Shown: piece after piece, positions 19,311-30,954 of the stretch
Layout of the letters: every line of letters begins with the position of its first letter
Position numbering within the stretch: the stretch's first letter is position 1
From: Acidimicrobiales bacterium
GTDB lineage: Bacteria > Actinomycetota > Acidimicrobiia > Acidimicrobiales > Ilumatobacteraceae
Direction: 5' to 3'
Assembly: GCA_030828465.1 (NCBI GenBank)
Contig: JAURCL010000003.1
Coordinates: 30,231-94,230 of the forward strand
Length of the DNA stretch: 64,000 nt
Notes under the pieces: model-generated
The model's database searches: none
What the model saw: the letters and a program-made list of their open reading frames with translations, nothing else
Told to the model about the DNA's origin: nothing
Position numbers and translations under genes: made by a program

Positions 19311-19316
19311 TAGGCT
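19311..19316 (+). promoter_or_regulatory. -10 element of secA
   Basis: TAGGCT, 9 bases before the secA ATG at 19326. No Shine-Dalgarno sequence is seen. Confidence 0.45.
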
Positions 19317-19325
19317 CGCTCGGGC

Positions 19326-22115
<2,790 letters not shown>

Positions 22116-22124
22116 GGGTCGTCG

Positions 22125-23219
22125 ATGCGCGACTTCACGGATGAACTGCGCGACGTCGCCCGTCGCGTCACTGAGGCCGCGGGTTACCTCGGCATCGACG
22201 AGGCCCGGAATCGGCTGGTGGAGCTCGAGGCCGAGATCGGTCGACCCGACCTGTGGGACGACGCGGAACGGGCCAAACAGGTCAACAGCGACTACGCCGC
22301 GGTCAAGGACGACATCGACATCTACGACGGTCTCACCCGCGATCTCTCCGACGCCGAGGTGCTGCACGAGTTGGCCCGAGAGCTCGATGATGAGAGCCAA
22401 GAGGACGAGATCGCCGGCTCGATCGCCGGGCTCTCAGCGCGGCTCGACCAACTCGAGTTGCGGAGCTTGTTCACCGGCGAGCACGACGACAGCGCCTGCA
22501 TTGTTCAGATCAACGCCAAGGACGGCGGCGTCGACGCTCAGGACTTCGCCGAAATGCTGCTGCGCATGTACTCGCGCTGGGCGGAGACCCGCGGTTTCGA
22601 TGTCGAGGTCAACTACTTCTCCGAGGGCACCGAAGCGGGGATCAACTCGGCCGAGTTCACTCTCACCGGTCGCTACGCCTACGGCCTGATGACCGCAGAG
22701 CGCGGCACGCATCGACTGGTGCGGATCAGCCCCTTCGACAACCAGGGTCGCCGTCAGACGAGCTTCGCGGCGGTCCAGGTGTGGCCGGTGATGGACGCCC
22801 CCGACCTCGAGATCAACGAGAGCGACATCCGGATGGAGGTGTTCCGCGCCTCCGGTGCCGGCGGTCAGCACATCAACAAGACGTCATCAGCGGTGCGACT
22901 CATCCACGAGCCGACCGGTCTCGTCGCCGCCTCCCAGGAGGAGCGCTCGCAGCTGCAGAACCGCGAGAAAGCCATGGGTCGCCTGAAGGCCATGCTCGCA
23001 GCGCGCATCGAGGAGGAGCACCAGGCCGAACTCGACTCGATCGCCGGCAAGCAGGCGCAGGTCGGCTGGGGGAGCCAGATCCGCTCCTATGTCATGCAGC
23101 CGTATCAGATGGTGAAGGACCTACGAACCGAGGTCGAGTCCGGCAATGTCGCGGCGGTCCTCGACGGCGACCTCGACGTGTTCATGGAGGGGTTCCTCCG
23201 TTGGCGGCGCTCCGCCTGA
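22125..23219 (+). CDS. prfB: Peptide chain release factor 2
   Basis: The protein is 364 residues. It recognises UGA/UAA and triggers peptide release. The SPF tripeptide in [13 protein letters not shown] marks RF2 rather than RF1. The GGQ in [16 protein letters not shown] is the peptidyl-tRNA hydrolysis motif. The gene reads through in one frame from the ATG, so there is no programmed +1 frameshift as in E. coli prfB. It lies 9 bases after secA. The order secA-prfB-ftsE-ftsX is conserved in actinobacteria. Confidence 0.97.
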   Translation: MRDFTDELRDVARRVTEAAGYLGIDEARNRLVELEAEIGRPDLWDDAERAKQVNSDYAAVKDDIDIYDGLTRDLSDAEVLHELARELDDESQEDEIAGSIAGLSARLDQLELRSLFTGEHDDSACIVQINAKDGGVDAQDFAEMLLRMYSRWAETRGFDVEVNYFSEGTEAGINSAEFTLTGRYAYGLMTAERGTHRLVRISPFDNQGRRQTSFAAVQVWPVMDAPDLEINESDIRMEVFRASGAGGQHINKTSSAVRLIHEPTGLVAASQEERSQLQNREKAMGRLKAMLAARIEEEHQAELDSIAGKQAQVGWGSQIRSYVMQPYQMVKDLRTEVESGNVAAVLDGDLDVFMEGFLRWRRSA

Positions 23220-23259
23220 CCACCGGTCAGCCTGCCCCGCCTCCCGTGGAGCCCACCGC

Positions 23260-23265
23260 TACCCT
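23260..23265 (+). promoter_or_regulatory. -10 element of ftsE
   Basis: TACCCT, 9 bases before the ftsE ATG at 23275. Confidence 0.45.
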
Positions 23266-23274
23266 CGGTTCGAC

Positions 23275-23952
23275 ATGATCCGTCTCGAGAACGTGACGAA
23301 GTCGTATTCGGAGGAGGTCATCGCTCTCCGAGATGCGAGCTTCGAGGTGGCCAAAGGGGAGTTCGTCTTCCTCGTCGGGCCGTCCGGTTCCGGAAAGTCG
23401 ACCCTGCTCCGCCTCCTCAACCGCCAAGAGCGGCCTGAACTCGGAGCGGTCTGGGTGGCCGGTCGCAACATCGTCGACATGCCGGCTAACCGCGTGCCGA
23501 TGCTGCGTCGCAATATCGGCAACGTCTTCCAGGACTACAAACTCCTCCTCAACAAAACCGTCTTCGAGAACGTCGCCTTCACGCTCGAGGTAATCGGTCG
23601 TCCGAAGCATGTGATCACCCAGCAGGTGCCCGCTGTGCTCGAGCTCGTCGGTCTCGCCGGCAAGGAGGACCGCTTCCCCGATCAGCTCTCCGGTGGTGAG
23701 CAGCAGCGCGTCTCGGTGGCTCGGGCCTTCGTGAACCGGCCACTCATCCTCATCGCCGACGAGCCGACCGGGAACCTCGACCCGGCCACTGGCGAGGGGA
23801 TCATGCGCCTCCTCGACCGGATCAACGCCACCGGGACCACCGTCGTGATGGCCACCCACGACCAGCGCATCGTCGACTCGATGCGCAAGCGGGTCATCCA
23901 GCTCGACCGTGGAACGATCGTCCGTGACCAGGCTCGGGGCGTCTACCAGTGA
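23275..23952 (+). CDS. ftsE: Cell-division ABC ATPase FtsE
   Basis: The protein is 225 residues. With FtsX it controls peptidoglycan hydrolases at the septum. Motifs are Walker [10 protein letters not shown] (~residues 37-45), Q-loop NVFQDYKLL, the ABC signature [12 protein letters not shown], Walker [14 protein letters not shown] and the H-loop [27 protein letters not shown] is characteristic of actinobacterial FtsE. The stop overlaps the ftsX GTG start by four bases. Confidence 0.96.
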   Translation: MIRLENVTKSYSEEVIALRDASFEVAKGEFVFLVGPSGSGKSTLLRLLNRQERPELGAVWVAGRNIVDMPANRVPMLRRNIGNVFQDYKLLLNKTVFENVAFTLEVIGRPKHVITQQVPAVLELVGLAGKEDRFPDQLSGGEQQRVSVARAFVNRPLILIADEPTGNLDPATGEGIMRLLDRINATGTTVVMATHDQRIVDSMRKRVIQLDRGTIVRDQARGVYQ

Positions 23953-24854
23953 TCTCGCGCATCGGCTATGTGCTCCGCGAGACCGCGGCGAGCTTCCAAC
24001 GCAACCTGACGCTCACGGTCGCCGCGGTGATCACCGCGGCGGTCTCGCTGCTCATCTTCGGTCTCACCCTCATCATCCAGCACGGCTTCGACAATCTGCT
24101 CGCGCAGTGGGAGGGCGGTGTGGAGATGATCGTGCACGTCAACGCCGGAGCTGGCGACGCCCAGCGCGCGGTGATCGAGGAGGCCCTCGTCCAGCAGGAA
24201 GGCATCACGATCGACACGTGGCGCTACTGCGACGTGACCTGCTCGCTCGCCGACGCCGACCGTCTCCTCGCCGGCGACCCGACGACCCGCGAACTGCTCA
24301 CCGCTGAGAACATCACCACCCAGTACAAGGTGGTGCCGATGGACGCCACCCAGGTCGACATCCTCCGAGGACTCCGCGACCGTTATCTCGGCTTACCCAA
24401 CGTGAACACGGTGCAACTCGCCGAGGAGCAACTCGACCTCATCAGCGAACTTCAGGGATTCGTGTCCACCTACACGACGGGCTTGTGGATCGCGCTGATG
24501 GCGGCGGCATCGCTGCTCATCTGGAACACGATCCGCACCGCCATGTTCGCGAGACGCCGCGAGATCGAGGTGATGAAGCTCGTAGGAGCAACCGACTGGT
24601 TCATCCGGCTGCCGTTCATGCTCGAGGGTCTTCTCCACGGTCTCATCGGCGGTGTGCTCGCCTCGGGCGCCCTCTGGTTCATCAACGACCGTTGGACCGC
24701 GGGTGTGCAGGGCTTCCCCGACAACTCGGGCATGACCGCTCTGGTCGTCGTCGACGGCTACCAGTGGCAGGTCGCGCTCATCATCCTGGTGTTCGGCTCG
24801 ATCGTCGGAACGGTCGGCTCAGGCACCGCCGCGTCGAGATTCCTCGACGTCTGA
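23949..24854 (+). CDS. ftsX: Cell-division permease-like protein FtsX
   Basis: The protein is 301 residues. An N-terminal cytoplasmic segment and the first helix ([24 protein letters not shown]) precede a large extracytoplasmic loop, which contains two Cys close together (YCDVTCS) that may form a disulfide. Three more helices follow near the C-terminus. The GTG start overlaps the ftsE stop (GTGA). SmpB, the usual next gene in actinobacteria, is absent; an unrelated enoyl-CoA hydratase follows. Confidence 0.95.
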   Translation: MISRIGYVLRETAASFQRNLTLTVAAVITAAVSLLIFGLTLIIQHGFDNLLAQWEGGVEMIVHVNAGAGDAQRAVIEEALVQQEGITIDTWRYCDVTCSLADADRLLAGDPTTRELLTAENITTQYKVVPMDATQVDILRGLRDRYLGLPNVNTVQLAEEQLDLISELQGFVSTYTTGLWIALMAAASLLIWNTIRTAMFARRREIEVMKLVGATDWFIRLPFMLEGLLHGLIGGVLASGALWFINDRWTAGVQGFPDNSGMTALVVVDGYQWQVALIILVFGSIVGTVGSGTAASRFLDV

Positions 24855-24890
24855 TCCGGTGACGATCGGCTCGGCCGGATCGAACAGGAT

Positions 24891-25769
24891 GTGACGATGG
24901 AAAGCGACGAGTACGCGCACATCTCCCTCGACATCGACGACGGCATCGCGACAATCACTCTCGACCGGGCCGACAAGATGAACGCGTTCACGGAGCGCAT
25001 GCGCGTCGAGATGCTCGGCGCCCTCGATCGCACCGACGCCGATGACGATGTTCGCGCGGTGATCTTCACCGGCGCCGGACGCGCGTACTGCGCAGGAGCC
25101 GACCTGTCGTCAGGGGAGGACACGTTCTCGCGGGGCGGCAGCCCGGTGATCGGAACCAACGGCGTTCCGCGCGACGGCGGCGGAACGGTCGCGCTGCGCA
25201 TCTTCGAGTCGCTGAAGCCGGTGATCGGGGCCATCAACGGCGCCGCGGTCGGCGTCGGCGTCACGATGACCCTGCCGATGGACGTGCGCCTCGCGAGCTC
25301 TGCGGCGCGCTTCGGCTTCGTGTTCGCTCGCCGCGGAATCGTGCCGGAGGCGGCGTCCAGCTGGTTCCTTCCGCGCCTCGTCGGCATCTCGCGGGCCATG
25401 GAGTGGGCCGCATCGGGTGAGGTGTTCGACGCCGAGGAGGCTCTCGTGGGTGGACTGGTGCGCAGCGTCCACGAACCCGACGATCTTCTGCCGGCCGCTC
25501 GCGAACTCGCCCATCGGATGACGGCGAGGTCGGCCCCCGTGTCGGTGGCAGCGACCCGCAAGATGATGTGGCGGATGCTTGGCGCCGATCATCCGATGGC
25601 CGCCCATCGGGTCGACAGCCGAGCGATCGCGACCCGCGGTCGCAGCGCCGATGTGCGAGAGGGGATCGCTTCGTTCTTCGATCGCCGCGACCCGGAGTTC
25701 ACCGATCGTGTGAGTGACGGCTTCGGCGCGATTTTCGAGGAGTGGAACGACCCGACCTTCGACTCCTGA
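24891..25769 (+). CDS. Enoyl-CoA hydratase/isomerase family protein
   Basis: The protein is 292 residues of the crotonase fold. The first oxyanion-hole strand is in GAGRAYCAGADLSS (~residues 62-75). The second is in INGAAVGVGVTMTLPMDVR (~118-136). The catalytic Glu region reads FVFARRGIVPEAASSWFLPRLVG, with a Glu in the hydratase position. The substrate cannot be told; a beta-oxidation-type acyl-CoA is the default assumption. GTG at 24891 and ATG at 24897 are both possible starts. Confidence 0.85.
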   Translation: MTMESDEYAHISLDIDDGIATITLDRADKMNAFTERMRVEMLGALDRTDADDDVRAVIFTGAGRAYCAGADLSSGEDTFSRGGSPVIGTNGVPRDGGGTVALRIFESLKPVIGAINGAAVGVGVTMTLPMDVRLASSAARFGFVFARRGIVPEAASSWFLPRLVGISRAMEWAASGEVFDAEEALVGGLVRSVHEPDDLLPAARELAHRMTARSAPVSVAATRKMMWRMLGADHPMAAHRVDSRAIATRGRSADVREGIASFFDRRDPEFTDRVSDGFGAIFEEWNDPTFDS

Positions 25770-25777
25770 GGTCGCCG

Positions 25778-25783
25778 TAGGCT
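25778..25783 (+). promoter_or_regulatory. -10 element of the globin / ABC exporter operon
   Basis: TAGGCT ends 6 bases before the GTG start of the globin gene at 25790. There is no ribosome-binding site. Confidence 0.5.
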
Positions 25784-25789
25784 CAGCGC

Positions 25790-26203
25790 GTGTCCGATGA
25801 CCTCCCGATGCTCTACGACCGGGTCGGTCCCGACTTCTTCGCAGATCTGGTCGCCGCGTTCTACGACGGCATCGCCACCGACGAGTTGCTCGCTCCGCTC
25901 TATCCGGACTTCCCCGACTTCGAGCCGGCGAAGGAACGGCTCCGACTGTTCCTCATCCAGTACTGGGGTGGGCCGACGACGTACATGGAGACCCGCGGGC
26001 ATCCGAGACTGCGGATGAGGCATATGCCATTCCGCGTCGGTGAGGCCGAGCGCGACCGCTGGCTCGTGCATATGGCGGCGGCGATCGAGCGGGTCTGCGA
26101 GGGGCGCACCGACGGCCCGGAGGTCGCCGCTGAGCTGCTCAACTATTTCGTGCCGGCAGCCGAGCACCTCCGCAACGACGATCAACTCGGCTTGGTGGAA
26201 TGA
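25790..26203 (+). CDS. Group II truncated haemoglobin
   Basis: The protein is 137 residues, close to mycobacterial GlbO (HbO). It has LYDRVGPDFFADLVAAFYDGIATDELL at the A-B-C helices, IQYWGGPTTYMETRGHPRLRMRHMPF with the proximal His in RMRHMPF (~residue 76), and the conserved Trp in RDRWLVHM. Family members bind O2, NO and peroxide. The start is GTG. The last codons overlap the start of the following ABC ATPase gene (ATGA), so the two are translationally coupled. Confidence 0.9.
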   Translation: MSDDLPMLYDRVGPDFFADLVAAFYDGIATDELLAPLYPDFPDFEPAKERLRLFLIQYWGGPTTYMETRGHPRLRMRHMPFRVGEAERDRWLVHMAAAIERVCEGRTDGPEVAAELLNYFVPAAEHLRNDDQLGLVE

Positions 26204-27120
26204 GCGCGATCACCGTCGAGGGCCTCGTGGTCAACTATGGCGAGTTGCGCGCGGTCGCGGGCGTCGACGTCGAGATCGCGCGCGGAGAGGTGTACGCCCT
26301 GCTTGGCGAGAACGGCGCTGGGAAAACCTCGACCATCGAGGTGCTCGAGGGTCTACGAACTCGAACCTCCGGTTCGGTGCGGGTGCTCGGCCACGATCCG
26401 GCTGATGGCTCCCGAGACCTCCGCGACCGCATCGGCATCGTGCTCCAGACCACCGGTGTTGAGCGTCAGCTCACCGTCGCCGAGGCCGTTGGTCTCTACG
26501 GCGCGGTCTACCGCCAGCCGCGTTCGGTCAACGAGGTGCTCGAACTCGTCGGGCTCACCGACCGCGCCGACGCGCGCTGCGGCACCTTGTCGGGTGGTCA
26601 ACGCCGACGGCTCGACCTCGCGCTCGGCATCGTCGGGTCGCCCGAGCTGCTCTTCCTCGATGAGCCGACCACCGGCTTCGACCCGTCTGCTCGTCGACGG
26701 GCTTGGGAGCTCGTCGACGCGCTCCGGTCTGACGGGATGACCGTCGTGCTGACCACCCACTACCTCGATGAGGCTGAGCACCTCGCCGACCGTGTCGGAG
26801 TCATGTCGGCCGGTCGACTCGTCGTGGAGGGCACGCCTGCTGACCTGCAGCGTCGCTCCGGTCGGACGCTGGTGTCATTCCGCTGTGGCGGTGACGAGCA
26901 CGACCTCGCCGCCGTGACCCGCGTGGCCGAGGGGCTCGGCGATCGGGTTCGGCTGGTCGACGGACGGATCGAGTTGCTGACGGTCGACGTGACGGCCGCG
27001 CTGCACGCGCTGACCGGCTGGTCGGTCGCTCAGCGCGTCGACCTCGACTCTTGGTCGGTCGCCCAGCCGAGTCTCGAGCAGGTGTTCCTCGATCTTGTCG
27101 GAGGCGCCGACGATGAGTGA
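26200..27120 (+). CDS. ABC-2 type exporter, ATP-binding protein
   Basis: The protein is 306 residues with one ABC domain. Walker A is GENGAGKTS (~residues 37-45), the signature LSGGQRRRLDLA, Walker B LLFLDEPTTGFD and the H-loop VLTTHYLDEAEHLADR. A C-terminal ~90-residue domain (SLEQVFLDLVGG at the end) is typical of DrrA-like exporters of drugs or lipids. It starts inside the globin stop and overlaps the permease start, so the three genes form one unit. The substrate is unknown. Confidence 0.93.
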   Translation: MSAITVEGLVVNYGELRAVAGVDVEIARGEVYALLGENGAGKTSTIEVLEGLRTRTSGSVRVLGHDPADGSRDLRDRIGIVLQTTGVERQLTVAEAVGLYGAVYRQPRSVNEVLELVGLTDRADARCGTLSGGQRRRLDLALGIVGSPELLFLDEPTTGFDPSARRRAWELVDALRSDGMTVVLTTHYLDEAEHLADRVGVMSAGRLVVEGTPADLQRRSGRTLVSFRCGGDEHDLAAVTRVAEGLGDRVRLVDGRIELLTVDVTAALHALTGWSVAQRVDLDSWSVAQPSLEQVFLDLVGGADDE

Positions 27121-27958
27121 GCGCGGAACGTGGCCGGGCGTCGGGGGCCTCATCCTCGCGCAGGTGCGACATCAGGTGCGGCTCTTCCTGCGGGTCCCGA
27201 TCGGGCTGTTCTTCACGATCGCGCTGCCCCTCATCATGCTCGTCGTCTTCAACGCGGTGTTCGGTGACTCGACGGTTGCCTCGGAGGCGGGGGAGTGGCC
27301 GACGCGGCAGTTCTACACCGGTGCCCTCGCGGCGTTCACCGCGGTGTCGGCCACCTACACGAATCTCGCCAACACCGTCCCGGTGCGGCGAGAGGAGGGG
27401 ATCCTGAAACGCTGGAGGTCGACTCCGCTGCCCGTGCCCGTGCTCATCCTCGGTCAGATGCTCGGCGCTTTGGTGGTGGCGATCCTCGGTGCTCTGCTGC
27501 TACTCATCGTCGGAGTGCTCGCCTATGGGCTCCAGGTCGACGTGGCGGCGCTGCCGAACGCGTTGCTCACCTTCATCGTCGGCGTCCTCTCGTTCGCGGC
27601 GCTCGGCATGGCGATCTCGTCGGCGGTGTCGAGCGCCGACTCCGCCCCAGCGGTGGCGAACGCGACGATCCTCCCGCTCGCCTTCATCTCGAACATCTTC
27701 ATCCCGCTCGAGGATCCGCCCCGGTGGCTCGACCTCCTCGGCGACATCTTCCCGCTGAAGCCGTTCGCAGAGTCGTTCCAAGCCTCCTTCCATCCGATCG
27801 ACCCGGCGACGTCTCCCGATCTCGGCGCACTCGCCGTCGTCGCCCTCTGGGGCATGTTCGGAGCTATCGCCGCGGTGCGGACCTTCCGTTTCGATCCGAC
27901 ACCGGGCGCGCGAGCGAGCGGACGGCGTCGGCAGCGGGGCCGTCAGCGAAGCACGTGA
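27113..27958 (+). CDS. ABC-2 type exporter, permease
   Basis: The protein is 281 residues with six predicted helices of the ABC-2 type. The first helix is GLFFTIALPLIMLVVFNAVFG and the later ones include ATILPLAFISNIFIPL. PVRREEGILKRWRSTPLP, between helices 2 and 3, is the coupling-helix pattern of this family. It starts with ATG within the end of the ATPase gene. Its 3' end overlaps the convergent TrmH gene by 16 bases. Confidence 0.92.
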   Translation: MSERGTWPGVGGLILAQVRHQVRLFLRVPIGLFFTIALPLIMLVVFNAVFGDSTVASEAGEWPTRQFYTGALAAFTAVSATYTNLANTVPVRREEGILKRWRSTPLPVPVLILGQMLGALVVAILGALLLLIVGVLAYGLQVDVAALPNALLTFIVGVLSFAALGMAISSAVSSADSAPAVANATILPLAFISNIFIPLEDPPRWLDLLGDIFPLKPFAESFQASFHPIDPATSPDLGALAVVALWGMFGAIAAVRTFRFDPTPGARASGRRRQRGRQRST

Positions 27959-28734
27959 CAGGCAACGGCTGAAGCAGCAGCGGCGTTCAGCGAGTCGACT
28001 CCGTCTGCCATCGGGATCCGCACCCCCTGTGCCAGCCCGAGCAACTCGTCGCTGAGACCGGCGCGCTCCGAGCCGATGAGGATGGCACGCGGGCGTTGCC
28101 CGTCGAGTTGCTCGGCCACCGCGTTGATCGGGTCCGCGTTTGGGTCAGGGGTGAGGGCCAAGAGGTCGATGTCGAGGCCATCGAGCAAATCGACGAGGTC
28201 CAGCGTCCGAGCGTGGGGGAGTGTGAAGGCGGTGCCCATCGCGACGCGGAGGGCTCGACGGCTGAGCGGGTCGGCGCTCGTCCCGTCGAGCAGCAGGCCG
28301 TCCCAACCGAGCCCGGCGGCGTTTCGCACGATCCCGCCGATGTTGGCCGGGTTGTCGACGCGCTCCGCTACGACGAGCCGATGGCATCGCGCGAGGAGGG
28401 CGGCGGGTGACGGCCGGGTCGGCCGGTGAAAGACCGCCACGATCGGATGCGGCATGCCGAGACCGGTGACCAGGCGACGGATCTCGTCACCGCCGACGAA
28501 CACGTCGATACCGAGGCGCTCGGCAACCTCGGGGACTCGATCGGCATCGGCCAGAGCGGCGAGGGGTTCGCAGCCCGCCTCCAGCGCTCGGGTGACGACG
28601 AGATCGCCCTCGGCGAGGAAGAGACCGGCGCCGGTGTCGTCGCGCTTGTCCGCTCGCGTGGTGAGCCCGCGCTCACGCAACCGAAAGAGAGCGAGGCGCT
28701 CGTCGTCGACCGCCTCGATCCGGATGAACGCCAA
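27943..28734 (-). CDS. TrmH/SpoU family RNA 2'-O-methyltransferase
   Basis: The protein is 263 residues. The SPOUT knot motifs are clear: motif 1 NPANIGGIVRNAAGLGWDG, motif 2 ILIGSERAGLSDELL, and motif 3 IPMADGVDSLNAAAASAVACH. The N-terminal ~90 residues are a substrate-binding domain of the L30e type. It methylates ribose in rRNA or tRNA; the target is unknown. The best start is TTG at 28734, preceded at the right distance by GGAGGG. It lies just after menB on the same strand. Confidence 0.9.
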   Translation of the reverse strand: MAFIRIEAVDDERLALFRLRERGLTTRADKRDDTGAGLFLAEGDLVVTRALEAGCEPLAALADADRVPEVAERLGIDVFVGGDEIRRLVTGLGMPHPIVAVFHRPTRPSPAALLARCHRLVVAERVDNPANIGGIVRNAAGLGWDGLLLDGTSADPLSRRALRVAMGTAFTLPHARTLDLVDLLDGLDIDLLALTPDPNADPINAVAEQLDGQRPRAILIGSERAGLSDELLGLAQGVRIPMADGVDSLNAAAASAVACHVLR

Positions 28735-28748
28735 GGCTCCCTCCGATG

Positions 28749-29663
28749 TCAGAAGTGGTAGGGGAAGGGCGACCAGTCCGGAGGGCGCTTCTCGAGGAAG
28801 GCGTCGCGACCCTCGGCTCCCTCGTCGGTGCCATAGGCGAGGCGGGTGGCCTCCCCGGCGAACACCTGCTGACCGACGAGCCCGTCATCGGTCAGGTTGA
28901 ACGCGAACTTCAGCATCCGCTGGGCGGTCGGGCTCTTCGAGCAGATCGCCTCCGCCCACTCGAGGGCGACCGCCTCGAGGCGCGCGTGGTCGACCACCTC
29001 GTTGACCGCGCCCATGTGGTGCATCTGCTCGGCGGTGTACTCGCGACCAAGGAAGAAGATCTCGCGGGCGAACTTCTGGCCGACCATCTTGGCGAGATAG
29101 GCCGATCCGTAGCCGCCGTCGAAGGAGGCGACATCAGCGTCGGTCTGCTTGAAGCGGGCGTGCTCTCGGCTGGCGAGGGTGAGGTCGCAGACAACGTGCA
29201 GGCTGTGACCTCCACCGGCGGCCCAACCGGGCACCACGCAGATGACGACCTTCGGCATGAAGCGGATGAGGCGCTGCACCTCGAGGATGTGGAGTCGACC
29301 CGATCGGGCCGGATCGACCGTGTCGGCGGTCTCACCTGAGGCGTACTGGTAGCCCGACCGCCCTCGAATGCGTTGGTCGCCTCCCGAGCAGAACGCCCAT
29401 CCACCGTCGCGTGGCGACGGTCCGTTGCCGGTCAAGATGACGCAGCCGACATCGCTCGACATACGGGCGTGGTCGAGGGCTCGGTAGAGCTCGTCGACCG
29501 TGTGGGGCCGGAAGGCGTTGCGGATCTCCGGCCGGTCGAAGGCGATTCGCACCGCGCCGGTGGAGCGGGCCCGGTGGTAGGTGATGTCGGTGAAGTCGAA
29601 GCCCGGAACGATGTCCCAGGCATCAGCATCGAACGTCTCGGAGACTCCGGGTAGCGCACTCAT
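28749..29663 (-). CDS. menB: 1,4-dihydroxy-2-naphthoyl-CoA synthase
   Basis: The protein is 304 residues. It closes the second ring in menaquinone biosynthesis (o-succinylbenzoyl-CoA to DHNA-CoA). MenB-specific features are WAFCSGGDQRIRGRSGYQY (oxyanion loop), VVPGWAAGGGHSLHVVCDLTLAS, FKQTDADVASFDGGYGSAYLA with the catalytic Asp/Ser region, and the C-terminal KRPPDWSPFPYHF. Length matches the actinobacterial form. Its start overlaps the stop of an upstream CPVC membrane protein by four bases. Other men genes are not in the window. Confidence 0.96.
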   Translation of the reverse strand: MSALPGVSETFDADAWDIVPGFDFTDITYHRARSTGAVRIAFDRPEIRNAFRPHTVDELYRALDHARMSSDVGCVILTGNGPSPRDGGWAFCSGGDQRIRGRSGYQYASGETADTVDPARSGRLHILEVQRLIRFMPKVVICVVPGWAAGGGHSLHVVCDLTLASREHARFKQTDADVASFDGGYGSAYLAKMVGQKFAREIFFLGREYTAEQMHHMGAVNEVVDHARLEAVALEWAEAICSKSPTAQRMLKFAFNLTDDGLVGQQVFAGEATRLAYGTDEGAEGRDAFLEKRPPDWSPFPYHF

Positions 29664-30145
29664 GACGACATGTTGGCCGGTTCGTCGGACGGCGACGCGG
29701 TTGAGCTGGTCTCGACCCGGCAGGCGTCGGTGGTACGAAGCCTCCGCCGGAGCGCCTCAACGAGAAGAGCGATGGAGATGACGGCAAGCCAGGGCTGGGT
29801 GGGTGCGAACCAGTCGAGGGCACCGGTGGTGCCGAGGGCGACCACGACGAGCTTGTTGCAGACCGGGCAGCCGATGGCGAAGAACGTCAGCAAGCCACCT
29901 AATCCACCGATGCGCTCCCTCGTTGGATCGTCACCCTTCGTGGCGTCGTCGCGTACGTAGGTGGCGACGAGCAGCCCCGCGAGCACCGCGGAGATGATCA
30001 GCACCGGCACCGACCACCAGGTCACCGGAACCGGGCGACCGAAGACCGGGTTGGGGATCACGTCAGTCGGGAGACCGAGGAGGAGCGCGATGACCACGGC
30101 GGCACCGAGAGCCGTCGCCCATCGTCGTGGCGACCACGAACGCAT
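29660..30145 (-). CDS. Small membrane protein with a GCPVCNK motif, coupled to menB
   Basis: The protein is 161 residues with about four hydrophobic helices. A CPVC pair in FFAIGCPVCNKLVVVALG (~residues 90-107) sits at the start of the third helix. A Cys pair at a membrane face suggests a redox or metal role. Related proteins are annotated only as hypothetical membrane proteins. The stop overlaps the menB start, so it is co-translated with a menaquinone enzyme; a link to quinone-coupled thiol oxidation is possible but only an inference. The start is fixed by a TACCGT hexamer 6 bases upstream. Confidence 0.75.
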   Translation of the reverse strand: MRSWSPRRWATALGAAVVIALLLGLPTDVIPNPVFGRPVPVTWWSVPVLIISAVLAGLLVATYVRDDATKGDDPTRERIGGLGGLLTFFAIGCPVCNKLVVVALGTTGALDWFAPTQPWLAVISIALLVEALRRRLRTTDACRVETSSTASPSDEPANMSS

Positions 30146-30151
30146 GAGGCC

Positions 30152-30157
30152 ACGGTA
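30152..30157 (-). promoter_or_regulatory. -10 element of the CPVC protein / menB operon
   Basis: TACCGT on the minus strand, 6 bases before the ATG at 30145. It lies 8 bases from the -10 of the divergent cofE. Confidence 0.55.
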
Positions 30158-30164
30158 CCGGCAC

Positions 30165-30170
30165 TACCGT
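30165..30170 (+). promoter_or_regulatory. -10 element of cofE
   Basis: TACCGT, 7 bases before the GTG at 30178. The implied -35 would fall at the start of the divergent gene. Confidence 0.55.
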
Positions 30171-30177
30171 TCGCTCG

Positions 30178-30915
30178 GTGGGCGTCGAACTCATTCCGGT
30201 GGTGGGCCTGCCCGAGATCGCGCCGGGTGATGATCTCGCCGCCATGATCGCCGAGGCGCTTGATCTCAGAGACGGCGACATCGTCGTCGTCACCTCGAAG
30301 ATCGTGTCGAAGGCCGAGGGGCGGATCATCGACCTCGGGGATGTCTCGCCGTCGCCGTTCGCCGAGGACTGGGCGAGCCGCTGGGAGAAGGACCCTCGTG
30401 TCGTCGAGGTGGTGCTCGCCGAGTCGCGCCGCATCGTCCGCCAGATTGGTCCCGTGCTCATCACCGAGACACGTCACGGACTGGTGTGCGCCAACTCGGG
30501 GGTCGACCAGTCATCCAGCGGCGCCCACGACCGAGTCGTCGTGCTACCTGAGGATCCAGATGCCTCGGCGCGCCGGATCCGCGACGGGCTGCGTTCGGCC
30601 ACCGGCCACGATGTCGCCGTCATCGTGAGCGACACGTTCGGCCGGCCGTGGCGCGAGGGTCAGACCGATGTCGCGATCGGCATCGCGGGCATGCGCCCGC
30701 TGCGCTCGTATATCGGCGAGGTGGATCCGCACGGGCACGAGTTCAGAGTTCAGGAGCTCTGCGTGGCTGACGAGCTCGCCTCAGCGGCCGAGCTGGTGAA
30801 GGGGAATACCTCGCGAGTGCCCGTGGCTGTCGTCCGCGGCTTTGAGCATGAGATCGACGACGAGGCGACCATGGCACCGGTGATCCGCGACGCCGAGCGC
30901 GATCTCTTCCGCTGA
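30178..30915 (+). CDS. cofE: Coenzyme F420-0:L-glutamate ligase
   Basis: The protein is 245 residues. It adds L-glutamate residues to F420-0 using GTP. The family motifs are VVTSKIVSKAEGRI, RQIGPVLITETRHGLVCANSGVDQSS, VIVSDTFGRPWREGQTDVAIGIAG, and ELVKGNTSRVPVAVVRG. In mycobacteria this activity is the N-terminal domain of FbiB. Here it stands alone without the nitroreductase-like C-terminal domain, as in methanogens. This shows the organism makes F420. No other F420 gene is in the window. Confidence 0.95.
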   Translation: MGVELIPVVGLPEIAPGDDLAAMIAEALDLRDGDIVVVTSKIVSKAEGRIIDLGDVSPSPFAEDWASRWEKDPRVVEVVLAESRRIVRQIGPVLITETRHGLVCANSGVDQSSSGAHDRVVVLPEDPDASARRIRDGLRSATGHDVAVIVSDTFGRPWREGQTDVAIGIAGMRPLRSYIGEVDPHGHEFRVQELCVADELASAAELVKGNTSRVPVAVVRGFEHEIDDEATMAPVIRDAERDLFR

Positions 30916-30954
30916 CCGATCGGTTCGGCGCCAGCGGCGTGCGAGAATGCGGCC

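Noticed and set aside
22125..22260. Programmed +1 frameshift in prfB
   Set aside because: The RF2 frame is open from the ATG to the end with no internal stop.
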